Shown piece after piece: positions 1 to 12,000 of a stretch of DNA of 64,000 nt; the stretch's first letter is position 1, and each line of letters starts with the position of its first letter. The notes beneath the pieces are model-generated. The model was not told the DNA's origin and ran no database searches. It saw nothing but the letters and a program-made list of their open reading frames with translations. The translations under genes and the position numbers were made by a program. This DNA is from Echinometra lucunter (taxonomy: Eukaryota > Echinodermata > Echinoidea > Camarodonta > Echinometridae). The stretch spans positions 39,105,612 to 39,169,611 of the forward strand of contig CM057153.1 in NCBI GenBank assembly GCA_029962745.1, read 5' to 3'.

Positions 1-1
1 A

Positions 2-3000
2 TCTGGTATGGAAGGAATGAATGATATCAGCAGGCAAAAGGTGAGTACATCAACAGAATCAATGACTCGATCTTTGTTCTAGCAGCAATAGACCTGTTTA
101 CTAATGTATTCAGTTTATGCATGTTTCTCTCCAGAACTCTTACTTACCAACTATTCAGTTCATTTGTTATGCATAATGACATCTGAATAGATGGAATCCA
201 GTTTGCATACATTAGTTGTTGCTATGTCAGGTAACCCTCTTGCCAGCTTCCTAGTTGGCAAGGGAAACTTTTGTTGAACAAGTATACATTAAATGAGTAA
301 ACTGTCTACTGCTGTGGGCTCTTAATCTTATTCAAAAAAAGAAAAAAAGTGCCCCTACAAAGGGTTAGGATTAGGATGATTTAGTTTTAAGTAAGTGTTA
401 GGGTCATGTTTAGGTGTATCGTCTAGTCATTGTGCAGAGACCTTTTTTGCAGATACATGTAGTTCTCTTCAGATAAATGTATATTTTTGCATTTTGTAAA
501 CCAAATAAGTCATATTATTTTTATCTGGAGGAAGAAAACTCCATAAAGCTTGAACATCAGCTCCATCAGGGGCCATACTTTTTGCGGCAAAAAGTTTTTT
601 TGTTTTTTTTGTGTTGTAAGTCAGTCATGGAGACTTCGTAGGACCCTTATATTTTTGCTAAAAAATTTTTGATGGTTGGAACATTTCTGTTCAGTCGGCT
701 GACTCGGTGAAGGAAAAACTGCAGATGGAGCGGGAGGTCAACCACGTCCAGTCGGTCATGAATAGCCTGGAGCGCCAGCGGACATCCCTAGCCAACCAGA
801 TGGACACGCTCCGCCGCACACAGGCAGCAGGTGATAATGAGCAGAATGGGTGGAATGATTTCTCGACGTTCGGTAAGGGGGAGGGGTTCAGGGTTTTGCA
901 TGCTGCATGAGTGACAGAGAAATGGTCACCAGTCTTTGCCTGCAGTGCGAATGGTAAACTAATGCTCTAACACAATAGAAGGGCGTAGCCACCAGCTATT
1001 TCTATTTTTCAGGAAAGGTTCCTATTTTGAGGACTCTAAACTATTGTAATCCCAATTCTCCTCTTTAAAAAAAAAAGGAAAACACCAGTATAATCACCAG
1101 TGTAAGAGTGTACAAAATGTGTTTCTAATTTTCCATGAGAGATTTTTATTTTTTGCTATGAAGTTAGCAGGTCTTTTTATTTCTTTTTTTTCCCTTTTTT
1201 TTGGGGGGGGGGATGGAGGAGGGATTGTTGGGTTGGGAGAGAACCTCCTCATGGATAAAAGAGAGTGGTGTTCATTCTTTTTGTTGAAGTAATGTTCACA
1301 TGCTTGCATGAGAAGTGGCAAAATGGTTTCAGTCTTTGTTATCTGGCATGCTGCTCATTAGTAAACTAATATATTCTAACGGGGAGGGGGGGGGGGGGGG
1401 CAGTGAGTGGTGTTCAATAGTCTTGTTGAGGAAATGTTCATATGCCTATGCAGGTGAGCAGTAGAAAAATAATTACCATTCTTTGGTATGCCGCTCAGCA
1501 ATGGAATAAATTGCTCTAACACACAGGCAGGGAATAAAGGGTTGTTGCCAATCATGAATACATGAGAAGATTAGTTCCTGTGTTTTGGCCTTCAGACTAA
1601 TGTCATCACCCTATTTTCCTATCATTCTTGTGAAAACCTGTGGGTACAAGCATACAAAATACCCCTATTCCTCATATTTTTTGCGTAGAGATCTTTAGTT
1701 TTGCAGTGGAAGGTTCAGCAGGTGTAGGTTTGAGGTGGAGACGGATCCTTATGTCAAGAAGAGAATGTTGTGCAATGGTTTGATCAAAGTAATGTGGATG
1801 TATTTGCAAAAGTTGTAAGTTTTGCATGGCGAAATTGTTTAGCTAGGCATACATTGTCATAAAAGCAATTTTTGCAGGACAGCAGTAGTGAATAGAGCCA
1901 TACTTTATTTTGAAAACAAAAACTCATTCATGTTTTATGCAATTATTATTGTTCCTGGTTTGCAAGGAACCTGCCGAGTGCGTAGTCGGCTGATCTGTTG
2001 AGCTGCATAGAAACTTAATACTGCAAGGAATGTGTATATGCCCGACTTGTATCTGTTTTAACTTTCCAGCATGTATTATGGTGTCATAGCATGTCTGTCG
2101 AATGTAGTCTTCAGTGTTGGGTGTAAGCAAATGAATGAAACCTACATGTGCGTAATGCTGTTTTGAATAATACTTAGCAATATCATTTTTTATTTGAAAT
2201 GAAAAATGAATTATTTCATGATCTACAACAATGAAAGTATCAGACTACTAATGTTTTGCATGTGCAGCTTCTATGCATGACTGTGATTGCTTTAGAAATT
2301 GAATAAAGTATTGACAAATTTAAAGTAATATCCCTTTTATTGTTGAATCATTGCGAGAACTTTGATCAGTTTAAAGGCATTAGATTTATATTGTAAAGAA
2401 TAATGTTGAATAATCTCTTTATGAGACTTGATATATTGGATAGAAAAAAGGTGAAATATCACAAATCCATGTTATTTGTTAAGTTAATTTGTTCATATAG
2501 GGGAATATTTGTAAGAACATATTTTCAGGATGTGTAAAGTAGATGATGTGATTGGTGACTATGTGGTTAAAAGCTTATGAAGGTATGGCCCACTGCCCAG
2601 ATTCACGTAACTGTAGATCTAATGCAAATTTGATTGCTATTTTTCTGTAGGTTCTAAAGGCAAGGTGGTCCACAGGAAATCCTCAAGGGAGGCCCTTCTC
2701 TCTGGTCCATATGCTGTGACAGACCTTGACAACCAGAAGACTACTGACATCCGCTCCTTACCAACAATGCCATCCAACCCCGAGATGAACAACTCCTCAT
2801 ATGCAGACACGACCCTTGATGGGTACAGTGACACCAAGCAGAGTTTCAGCGATCCTAAACATGAGTATCTGGACACCAAGAGAGGGCAGATGGATCCGTC
2901 AATGAGTTCAGCTATCAGTCCAGGTGTTTTTCCAGCCCAGAAGGGGCAGTTTAACCAGAGGGATGCCTCGATGAGGAGTGATGAGCCCTTTGCAAGGTAC

Positions 3001-6000
3001 AATGAATCTTATGATCCAGCATCTGGAGATTACTATCCAGACAAGGGCATTCCAGGAGAGGACAGTCTTGTCGGGAGAGAGGATCAGGTAGGCTATGATC
3101 AAAGAGGGTTTGATCGAGACCAAGGAAGGTATAATTCGGATGCAGAGAAGTACCAGGGCATGGGTTACGATCCTGATGCGTCCCGCCGCAGCGACTTTGA
3201 TAGGAGCATTGGTGATGCCAACATGAACAATCGTACCAATGACTCCAATATTTCCAAAGGGCAATCCCCCTACAACATCCCAGCTTTTGATGATGTTATG
3301 GGACCTGATCAATCATATGTCAGTCCAGCCAGGGTTGATGCAAGTCTCTTCGACAACAAGAGCCACCCTGAGGCGAGAGTAGCGGAACAAGGTCCTGTCC
3401 AAGCTGAGTTTACCTCCCCAGCATACAGTTCCCCAAATTTTGCCTCTACGCCTCCGCAAAGTTTGGGGTCATCGGGGAAGGGGAAGGGGTTCATGTCGAC
3501 AGATCTTGATACAAGAGAGAAGTACCCGGAAACAGGACAGAGACTATTCGAAGTAGCCCAGGAGGAGGTGGTAAGGAGCATCGAGAAACCTGTGATGGAG
3601 TCTGTACCTCATCCTTATGACATGGAGGAAAGCTTTGAACAACAGGTGAGTAGATGAATGCTTAAAAGCAAGTTAAGAGAATATGTAAAAAGTGAGATGG
3701 AATAAACCACAAAGGAAACCAGAACCAGACAGTGAAATGAAAATGGAAGGTCACAAGTTCATGAATGCATGAAAATTAAAAAATCTTCTAAAATCTAAGA
3801 AATTGAGCAAATCTTAGAAAATTTCTTGTGCAAGCAGTGTGGCATTCTTCTGTGTTTACAATCATAAAGCTAATCTAATGTGCAACAAAAAATTGTACAT
3901 CCATATTGCCTGTTTGGAATGTGCAGCATCCATTAAATGATATATATACTGTATATTATATGTTATTTTTCTATTGTAGCCTGTAGAAGATGTGCAACAG
4001 CAACCACCTCTCAAATCACCAGAAGCGAACTCTGACCTTACCCCTGTAGGACTGTTCCATTATACCTCTCTTTCACCAAAGAGCTTTGATGCTCAGCCCA
4101 CCAAGAAACAGTCCTCTAAACAATCCCTAGACCACGCCCAAAATGCCTTGCCTGACTATGCAACACAATCCCACGATGGTTACAAATCCCCTCCGAACGT
4201 TACAAGTAGCAGCGCACCCCTGTCATCGCAATTGGGCAGTGCCTACCAAGATGGGAGCTACTATGGTGATGCACCTCAGGACAGCTCCACGATGAATGCA
4301 GGGGAGACGAGCAAGATGGAGGGACCTGGAGATGTACCATATAGCAGCAAGCAGTGGGAGGAATATGCCAGGCAACCACGGTGGGATTACGGTTTAAACG
4401 ATGATGACGCGCCTCCCTCAGAATCGTCCTACAGATCGGACGACAGCAAACGACCAAATGAACGCAAAACATCGCTGTATGGACCAACACCATTTAGAAA
4501 GAGTAAGACATGCTGCAATGAATAATTCTCTTTAATACTGAACTTCTGCTTTATAGGGCCAAAATAGCTTGGATTCGCCCAAATGAATACTAGCATGTAG
4601 CATACTGTCAGTCTTAACCTCATGTGAGATTAACCCAACTTCTGTAACAGAAGGCAATCTTCTGCTCGGTTGAATGAAGGATATTCTTTGTGTCAAGACT
4701 TATAAGTAGTAGATTCTCAATGAGACCAACTCTTTTGAGTATTCGTATATCCAAAGATAATCCCACATATTGTCTGGCATTACTTGCTTCAAATTTTATA
4801 CATATTATTGGAGATATGGGTTACGGGTGCAGATTTTCAAGGATAATGTAGGCTAAGGATCAGGATTAGGTTTAGGGTCTGTATTTGTGGTATGGTTATG
4901 TATAATGGGTGCAGGGTGGAAGTTAGAATTCAAATAGTGTAAGAAACTTATGGCAAAGCAACGGAGTGTCCAGAGCATTTTCATTATAAAATCTCATGCG
5001 ATTGTGTAAATCTGTCAATGGATTCTTTCTTGTAGCTTCGTCTGTTGACCCACTGAGCAAGACAACCCCAGGTTTCTCATCTGTGAGTGCTGTGATGAGA
5101 AGGAAGAAACCTGGAATGGATGAGGAGAAGAAGAACAGGAGGAAATCTGCATCGGTGAGTAAGGGATGGAAATAATAGGAGAAAGATGAGAAAAATTCGA
5201 ATATTTTGATAATGAAAATAATCATGTTGTAGAGTTTCATTGAGGGGGTATTATCATTGTTATAAGCAAGATCTACGTTCTACAGGCATTAGAAGGTGTT
5301 TCCACTGTATGTTTGGCAGGAACAGGCTGTAGAAGTCTGTTTCATTGGAGAAAGATTGAATGAATGAAAAAAATCATTGGAAATATCACAAAAATAACGG
5401 AGTTATTGATTTGAGTAGGGATCTCCAAACTTATTCCCTTTCTTATTTTTCATTAGCTTTTTCTCAAATCCTGCATACTCAGATTTTTCTGCTGTTATTG
5501 AAATCAAACTTGATATTTTAAATGATTTTTCTCATAATCTCCCCATATTAGTATTATCATTGTTATAAGTTTAATTGTTGCTTTTGATGTTGTTATTGTT
5601 ATCATTGTTGTCATTAATGTATGATCTTTGATACCATTAGGAGCGTCTATTGAGTTCTGGTAGTCAGTCCTACTCCGGAGGACCCCAACGAGATGCTTTC
5701 TCAGACACTGAGATGGAGCCTACCCCTGTCATGGCCATCAAGCCAGGGAAATCACCTGTAGTAAGTACACACTTATTGACTGTTTGGAGCTAGAAGGCTG
5801 ATAGCTCATATCATTTTATTTTAAACAGACTTAATGCCCTTTTAGCTTCGAACAGACGTTTATGCACTTTTACTGCAAGCAGGTATTCAAATTTTCTGTA
5901 ATTCATAAACCAGAGGGTATAACATATGCTCTGGTGACAATTGCTCTGCATCAATTTCGTACTCTTAGCTGAATTATAAAGTTCACTGTGGGACCTAACT

Positions 6001-9000
6001 CTACTACTTAACTCTCAACCTTAACACCTACCCTAAATCCAGCCTTCTCCCTAATGCTAACCCCACCCATAACTTCAACCCTAACTCCAACCCTAACTCC
6101 AATCCTCACCCTCATCCTAACCCCAACACTAACTCTGTACCTAAGCCGAAACCTGAGCCCAACTCTGACATCAACCTTAACCCCATTCCTAACACTATCC
6201 CTAACTAAAACCAAATTGCAACCTCAACTCTCAACCTATATAGCTTTGACAAAATAAATCCCAAAGCAATTGCAGCTGGAGCATATGTTGAAGCACCTGT
6301 ATACTAATATGGCAACAAAAAAAAAAAGAAGTCACATGGTCTAATGTCACTTTGTTCAATATGTTTATGGGTATCACATTAAAAGATGGCAAATAACTGG
6401 AAATAAACAAATAATTTAATACACCTGTATATATCTTCATGGATTTTAGGAATTAAAGTCCTGGTATTTGGTGTTTTTTCCCCAAGTTCAGAGAAGAGAT
6501 TTTGTAGAAGATGAAAATACTGTCAAAACATTCACTTGCTATATTTCACTTTGCCAGGCATGATTTGAGATATGTACAAATGTAGAATGGTGGTATCCAG
6601 TGAGATCTGTGCCTAATTTGATATTCACCTATAACAAAAAACTGACTGTAGGGATGTCAAAATAAAATTAGGATTAAGTGAAAGTATTGCATGAAAATCT
6701 ACATGCTTGACGGAATGACTAAAATTTGTCAATCATGTTTAAAGATGCATGTAAATATCCTTGTACATTACGAAGTCCAAGGTATTTTGTGTGTATTATC
6801 AATTGCATCAATGTTTGTACATGTAGTTTTATTACCTGATGGTTGTAGTAAATTGTTGAATACTAATGCGAGATTGAGGTAATTCATGCTGTGGTCTATG
6901 GAAAATATGTTTCAAACAAAAACTCAAATTTGTATCTAGCTGGTTGAGGTGAAAGCCCTACTATGGCTCAGAGCAAGCTAAATATGAAAGAAAATTATAC
7001 CTGCAACAACAGACTGTACTCATTATTTCACAGAACTTAGTTACATGTATGAGGGAAAAAAGTCAATTACCTTGGAATTGCCTTCACGTTTGTTATAGTC
7101 TACCCACGGAGCACATACAAATGATGAAAAGTCTATAACATACCACAGATTTGTTTGTCATGCATTATTATTCCTATAAGATAATTTGTATTTGATTATT
7201 GTATGCTTGTTTGAATATACCCCTTTCATTTTATTAACCTGAGTCATTTCATAATGTTCATTTTTACCCCCCCCCCCCTCCATCACTCCCTTTCCCTGTC
7301 CTGTACCCCTTTACATAAACCCCATGTTCATGACCCTCAGTCACGGCTTAAACGTCAAACAAGTGCCTCGCAAAGGCTGATTCGATCGGCACGTGCGAAG
7401 TCGTTACCCGGCAACATCAATCTCCCCTCCTCTGAGAACGATATGGGCCACGCCCTCTCCAATCACCAACCCCCTCCCGCCCCTGTCCATTCCCCCTCCA
7501 CATCCCTCCCGCCCCCATCCTCCTCACGGGATGACGTTTTCGCTGCCGGGCAGAAGAAAATCCACACTTTGGATGGGACGATAACTTATAAACCATCTTC
7601 CGTGTGGGAAAAGGCATGCAAAGTTTGATTTTGGTTTTTGATATCTTTTTGCTCTTAAATGGTCTGCCATTTTGCTTGTCACTGTTTGCTGTGTTTCATT
7701 AATGCATGCAGAAGTCTTGTTTTCCAGTATGCTTTGCTTCTATTTCTCCAATAGAAAATTGGAAGAAAGCTATGTGCTGTGCTTCTATGCATATTTTATT
7801 ACTGGGGGGTTTTAACATGCATGCTGGTTTGGGGCTTGCTCATTTTGTGATTTTTATTTCTTGACTTTCTTCGTCCACTCATTGTCCTTTGTTCAAGTTT
7901 GCTGTTTCATGGACACACTTTAGTTCCACTATGTGTGATACGATCTGTCTGCAGATTGATATGGGAGAAATTGCTGTATGGTTGGATAGGCAATTAAAAC
8001 ATGTATTGAAATATTCCTTATTGGCAACCCTCATGGCCACATGATATGGAAATATTGCTACTGACGGTCTTGTAAACTTTCTGATGAGGGAAAAGGCCAG
8101 ATGGACTGTAAAGCAAAGTTATACCAGTTTTTGGTCGCACTTCTGCCTGCAAATTTATTTTATAGGCCTTTTCCCAAAATATGTGTTCCAAAATGCTTAA
8201 CAAAGCAAAAGTAGTATTTATATACCCATTTGGGATCTTAATTAGTAAGAATTGAAGTCCTAGAAGTGTATTATTTAATCGTATTCCAGGTACTTTCAAA
8301 ATTTTAGGAAGAGTCTGGTTGTGATGTGTCCTTAGTTACTCGTAGAGTGTGTACTTTGCCAAATTTCTGTCTTCTTTGGTCGTGATACATGTATGTATGA
8401 AGTTTATACTGGTTGATAATGATGCAGTTGGCTTTTAAGAGAATTATCTGGAAGTTTCTTTAATCTCTTGAATGGATGATTATGCAGTAAATAGGAACGA
8501 TTCCATTACTGATAAACAATAACCATTAGCTCGAATGCATTGCATTCATTCGTAAATTTCATAATTAGAAATTAATCCAGCCTATAAAGAGGGTTGCTTG
8601 AGGTTATTAACCAAAATATCCTAAACTACATCCAGCTGTAGTGCTGTATTCTCATTTATCTACATGTATCTCTTTAACCTAACATTTTAGGGCCTACCTG
8701 CAGGAACAAAATAGACATGAAAACACTCTGCTCCATCTGCATTCATTGTTGCGAGATACATTACCTTAAAAAAAAATTGTAAAGAGTGTCAACAGAGTTT
8801 ATAAAGACAAACAGTTGAAAAATTTTGACACAACTTTTCCTTATTAATTTCAGATTTATCTAGAATTTAAAAAAAGAAAAAGAAAGGGGGGTCTGAATAT
8901 CTCCCCCTTTAGGTTAAACTCATCTGTGCAGAATTGTTTTTCCAGTTATGTTAATATTCACCCCATTTTACAAATACATTCAAAGATGTTAAGCTCACTT

Positions 9001-12000
9001 GTTGTGGAATGCTTTCATTAAATTTTTAATGGCTAGCTCACTTCATTCATTTCACAAATTGTATTTTTGGTCCACAGGAAACAGAATTCAAGCATATGTT
9101 GAACATTTGGTGATCCTTTCCTTTTCATGAAACATGCATTTTAAAAGTCTCTACTCCTGAGTTGGTTAATTCTGATGGATACATACTCATAGATTGACTG
9201 CTACATATAGAACTAGTGTCTAAGAATCCCAAGTCATTGAAGAGCTTAAAAACTTTAGAAACATCTGCAAAACAATTTTTTTGTTACTGTTGCAGTACTA
9301 CAGCACCTCTGTGTGTATTAATTCATTCCATGCATAATAAGCAAATTTCAGGCCCAAACCAGGCACCAAAAGCTCCGCCATTTTGTCCAGATTCATTAGA
9401 AGGCCGACCTAAGCATCCATCAATATTTATGATCAAAAATGAATAATTCATTTTGTGAGATGATTCCAAGGAGTAGCATGCATTTGTGCATGTTTTAAAT
9501 CATAATGTCCATCAGCTAAAAACATGCGCAATAAATGCACAATAAATGCGCAACAAATATGCATCAAATCAAAGTGTCACAATAAAATTAGTATGTGCAA
9601 TAGATATGAATAATGCAACATTGTTATCGATATCATGGCGATAACGAGTGCTTATCGTCCCCTTCAAAAGAGGCGGGGCCTAATGCCATTCACGTAATGA
9701 TATCCGCGCATGCTGCTTTTCTTCTAGTAAATTTATTACATGTCTATGGCTGTAGCTTAAAATTTTGATACAGATGTTTGAGATAATTAATACCTTTAAC
9801 CTTTGTGGTATACTTTCATTGATCTGAAGCCAAGCATTCACCTCTGTCCTCTTGATGTGTCAGTGAAATCTTCACTTTGGATAACCATGAATTTTCTCAG
9901 CTTATTTTTTTCATTATTGTTGTTTCTGATTGATAAAGTGGTGTGGGTTATCTCCTCTATTCATTGATTCTAGATTTTTCATTTTCATTTCACAAACCTT
10001 TTTGAAAAGCTGATTTTGCTTGCTTTTACTAAATCATTTTAATGGGCTCAACATGGTCTCTCTACATGCAGTTCAGCTACATGCAGCTACATGTAATAGT
10101 GGATACAGATAACTTAATTCAAATTAAAGTATATTTGAGATGCACATTGTATAGAGTATAGACCCAATTGCTTTTATTTGACAAGCTCTGCAAAGAGGCA
10201 TGATTTATTCAGAACACTCTTGGAATCTTAATGAATTGCTATACAATCACCATAAGGGAACAGAGAACTGATCAAGCTTCTTAAAACTCTTTGAAATGTA
10301 TTAATTTTTTCTTCATTTGATTATCATTGGAAAATTGTGTGACATTAGCAAAAGTATAAATGAGCAAGTACAGTATGTAAAATTTCACATGGGTAGATTT
10401 CTTTCTGTATGTTGGAGAAATTTGTCACAAGTATACAGGAATGTGGATATAGTCTATAAAGAGAGGTCTTGATTTGCTTTCACCAGTTTCTCAGAGACAT
10501 GTGATAAGAGCGGAAAAGTGTTTGAATAACATTCAAGGTCATGCGTCAATAACTTATTATTATTATTATTATTTAATTTTATACTGTAGGCATTTTATAA
10601 AATGCCTTATGAGAGACACAGAATCAAGCATTTTAATGCCATTATCTTTTTTTTGGTGTTTTTTTGATAGACATTGGCGAATGACCTTCCTATGGGTGAA
10701 ATCCAGAGGGCGCTCAAGACCAACGATGAGGAATTAGAAGAGGAGGAGCAACGGAAGAAGTCTAACTACGTCTACAAGAGTGATCTGAAGAACGTTGAGT
10801 TTGATGAGTCGACCGGCGGAGGGCTGGTGAGTGGAGAAAAGGCTTTTTTGAGGAGAGAGTAATTCTCGGAGGAGTCACAAGATTGGTGGAAGTTTGAAGT
10901 GGAAGATCACACTGCTGATTGAAGGGGATGGTTGAAAATGTGCTGCTGGTGGTGGAGATTTTGATGATGTTGATGAGGATGATGATGATGATGTACATGA
11001 TGGTGTTGATGATGATGTTAGTGATGGCGAGGATGATGATGTTAGTGATGGTGACGATGATGTTAATGATGGTGATGATGATGATGTACATGATGGTGTT
11101 GATGATGATGTTAGTGATGGCGAGGATGATGTTAGTGATGGTGACGATGATGTTAATGATGGTGATGATGATGATGTTAGTGATGGCGATGATGATGTTA
11201 ATGATGGCGATGGTGATGATGTTAGTGATGGCGATGATGATGATGTTAGTGATGGCGAGGATGATGATGTTAGTGATGGTGACGATGACGATGATGACGA
11301 TGGTGGTGATGTTAGTGATGGCGATGATGATGATGTTAATGATGGTGAAGATGATGACGATGGTGACGACTGATAATGATGATGATGATGTTGATGATGA
11401 TGGTGATAATGATTTTAGTGATAGTGATGATGATGTTAGTAATACATGTAGTGATGATAAAGATGATGGTGATCATGATGTTAGTGATCATGATGATGGT
11501 GGTGGTGGTGGTGGTAACAACTATTATGATAATGATGATGGTGATGGTTATGTCAGTGACGATGAGGATGGTGATGATATTATTAAATAAAACAATTTAA
11601 ACTTTTAAAAGGGATCAGGGAACCATATGCATGCCTTTTGGTGAGACTTGATTTTCACGCATTGCAATTGTAATACTTACTTGTTAACTGGTGTTGCTTT
11701 ACATAATGCAGAGTGCAGAGGGTATCGGAGTAGAAATAGATCTTCAGCCATGTTGTAGTACATGTATATGTTTTAAGTAGTAACTATCTGAAGTCTAGAG
11801 ACGTCTGTGTATCTGTAGTGAGGCTTTTCAGCAGAATCAAAACATGTTAGCATAATTTCTAGTTTTGAGCAATAGAAATCTTTTTCTCACAGAGTTAGCT
11901 GTATGTAGTTTTATAACCATCTGATGTGTGATTTCATTTCCCATGGAAGTATATCTACTGTACGATGCCGCAGGCTTACCGTCGGGCCAAGAGCCGCTTT

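Noticed and set aside
6008..6257. Thr/Leu and Arg/Val-rich frames on both strands
   Set aside because: Arise from the CCCTAA-like array.
9340..9446. Possible exon after TTTCAG at about 9349 (frame reads a Pro-rich segment)
   Set aside because: Weak acceptor context and no donor before the stop; composition not clearly coding.
10919..11600. Met-rich frame of 223 codons
   Set aside because: Translation of the GATGATG minisatellite in an intron.
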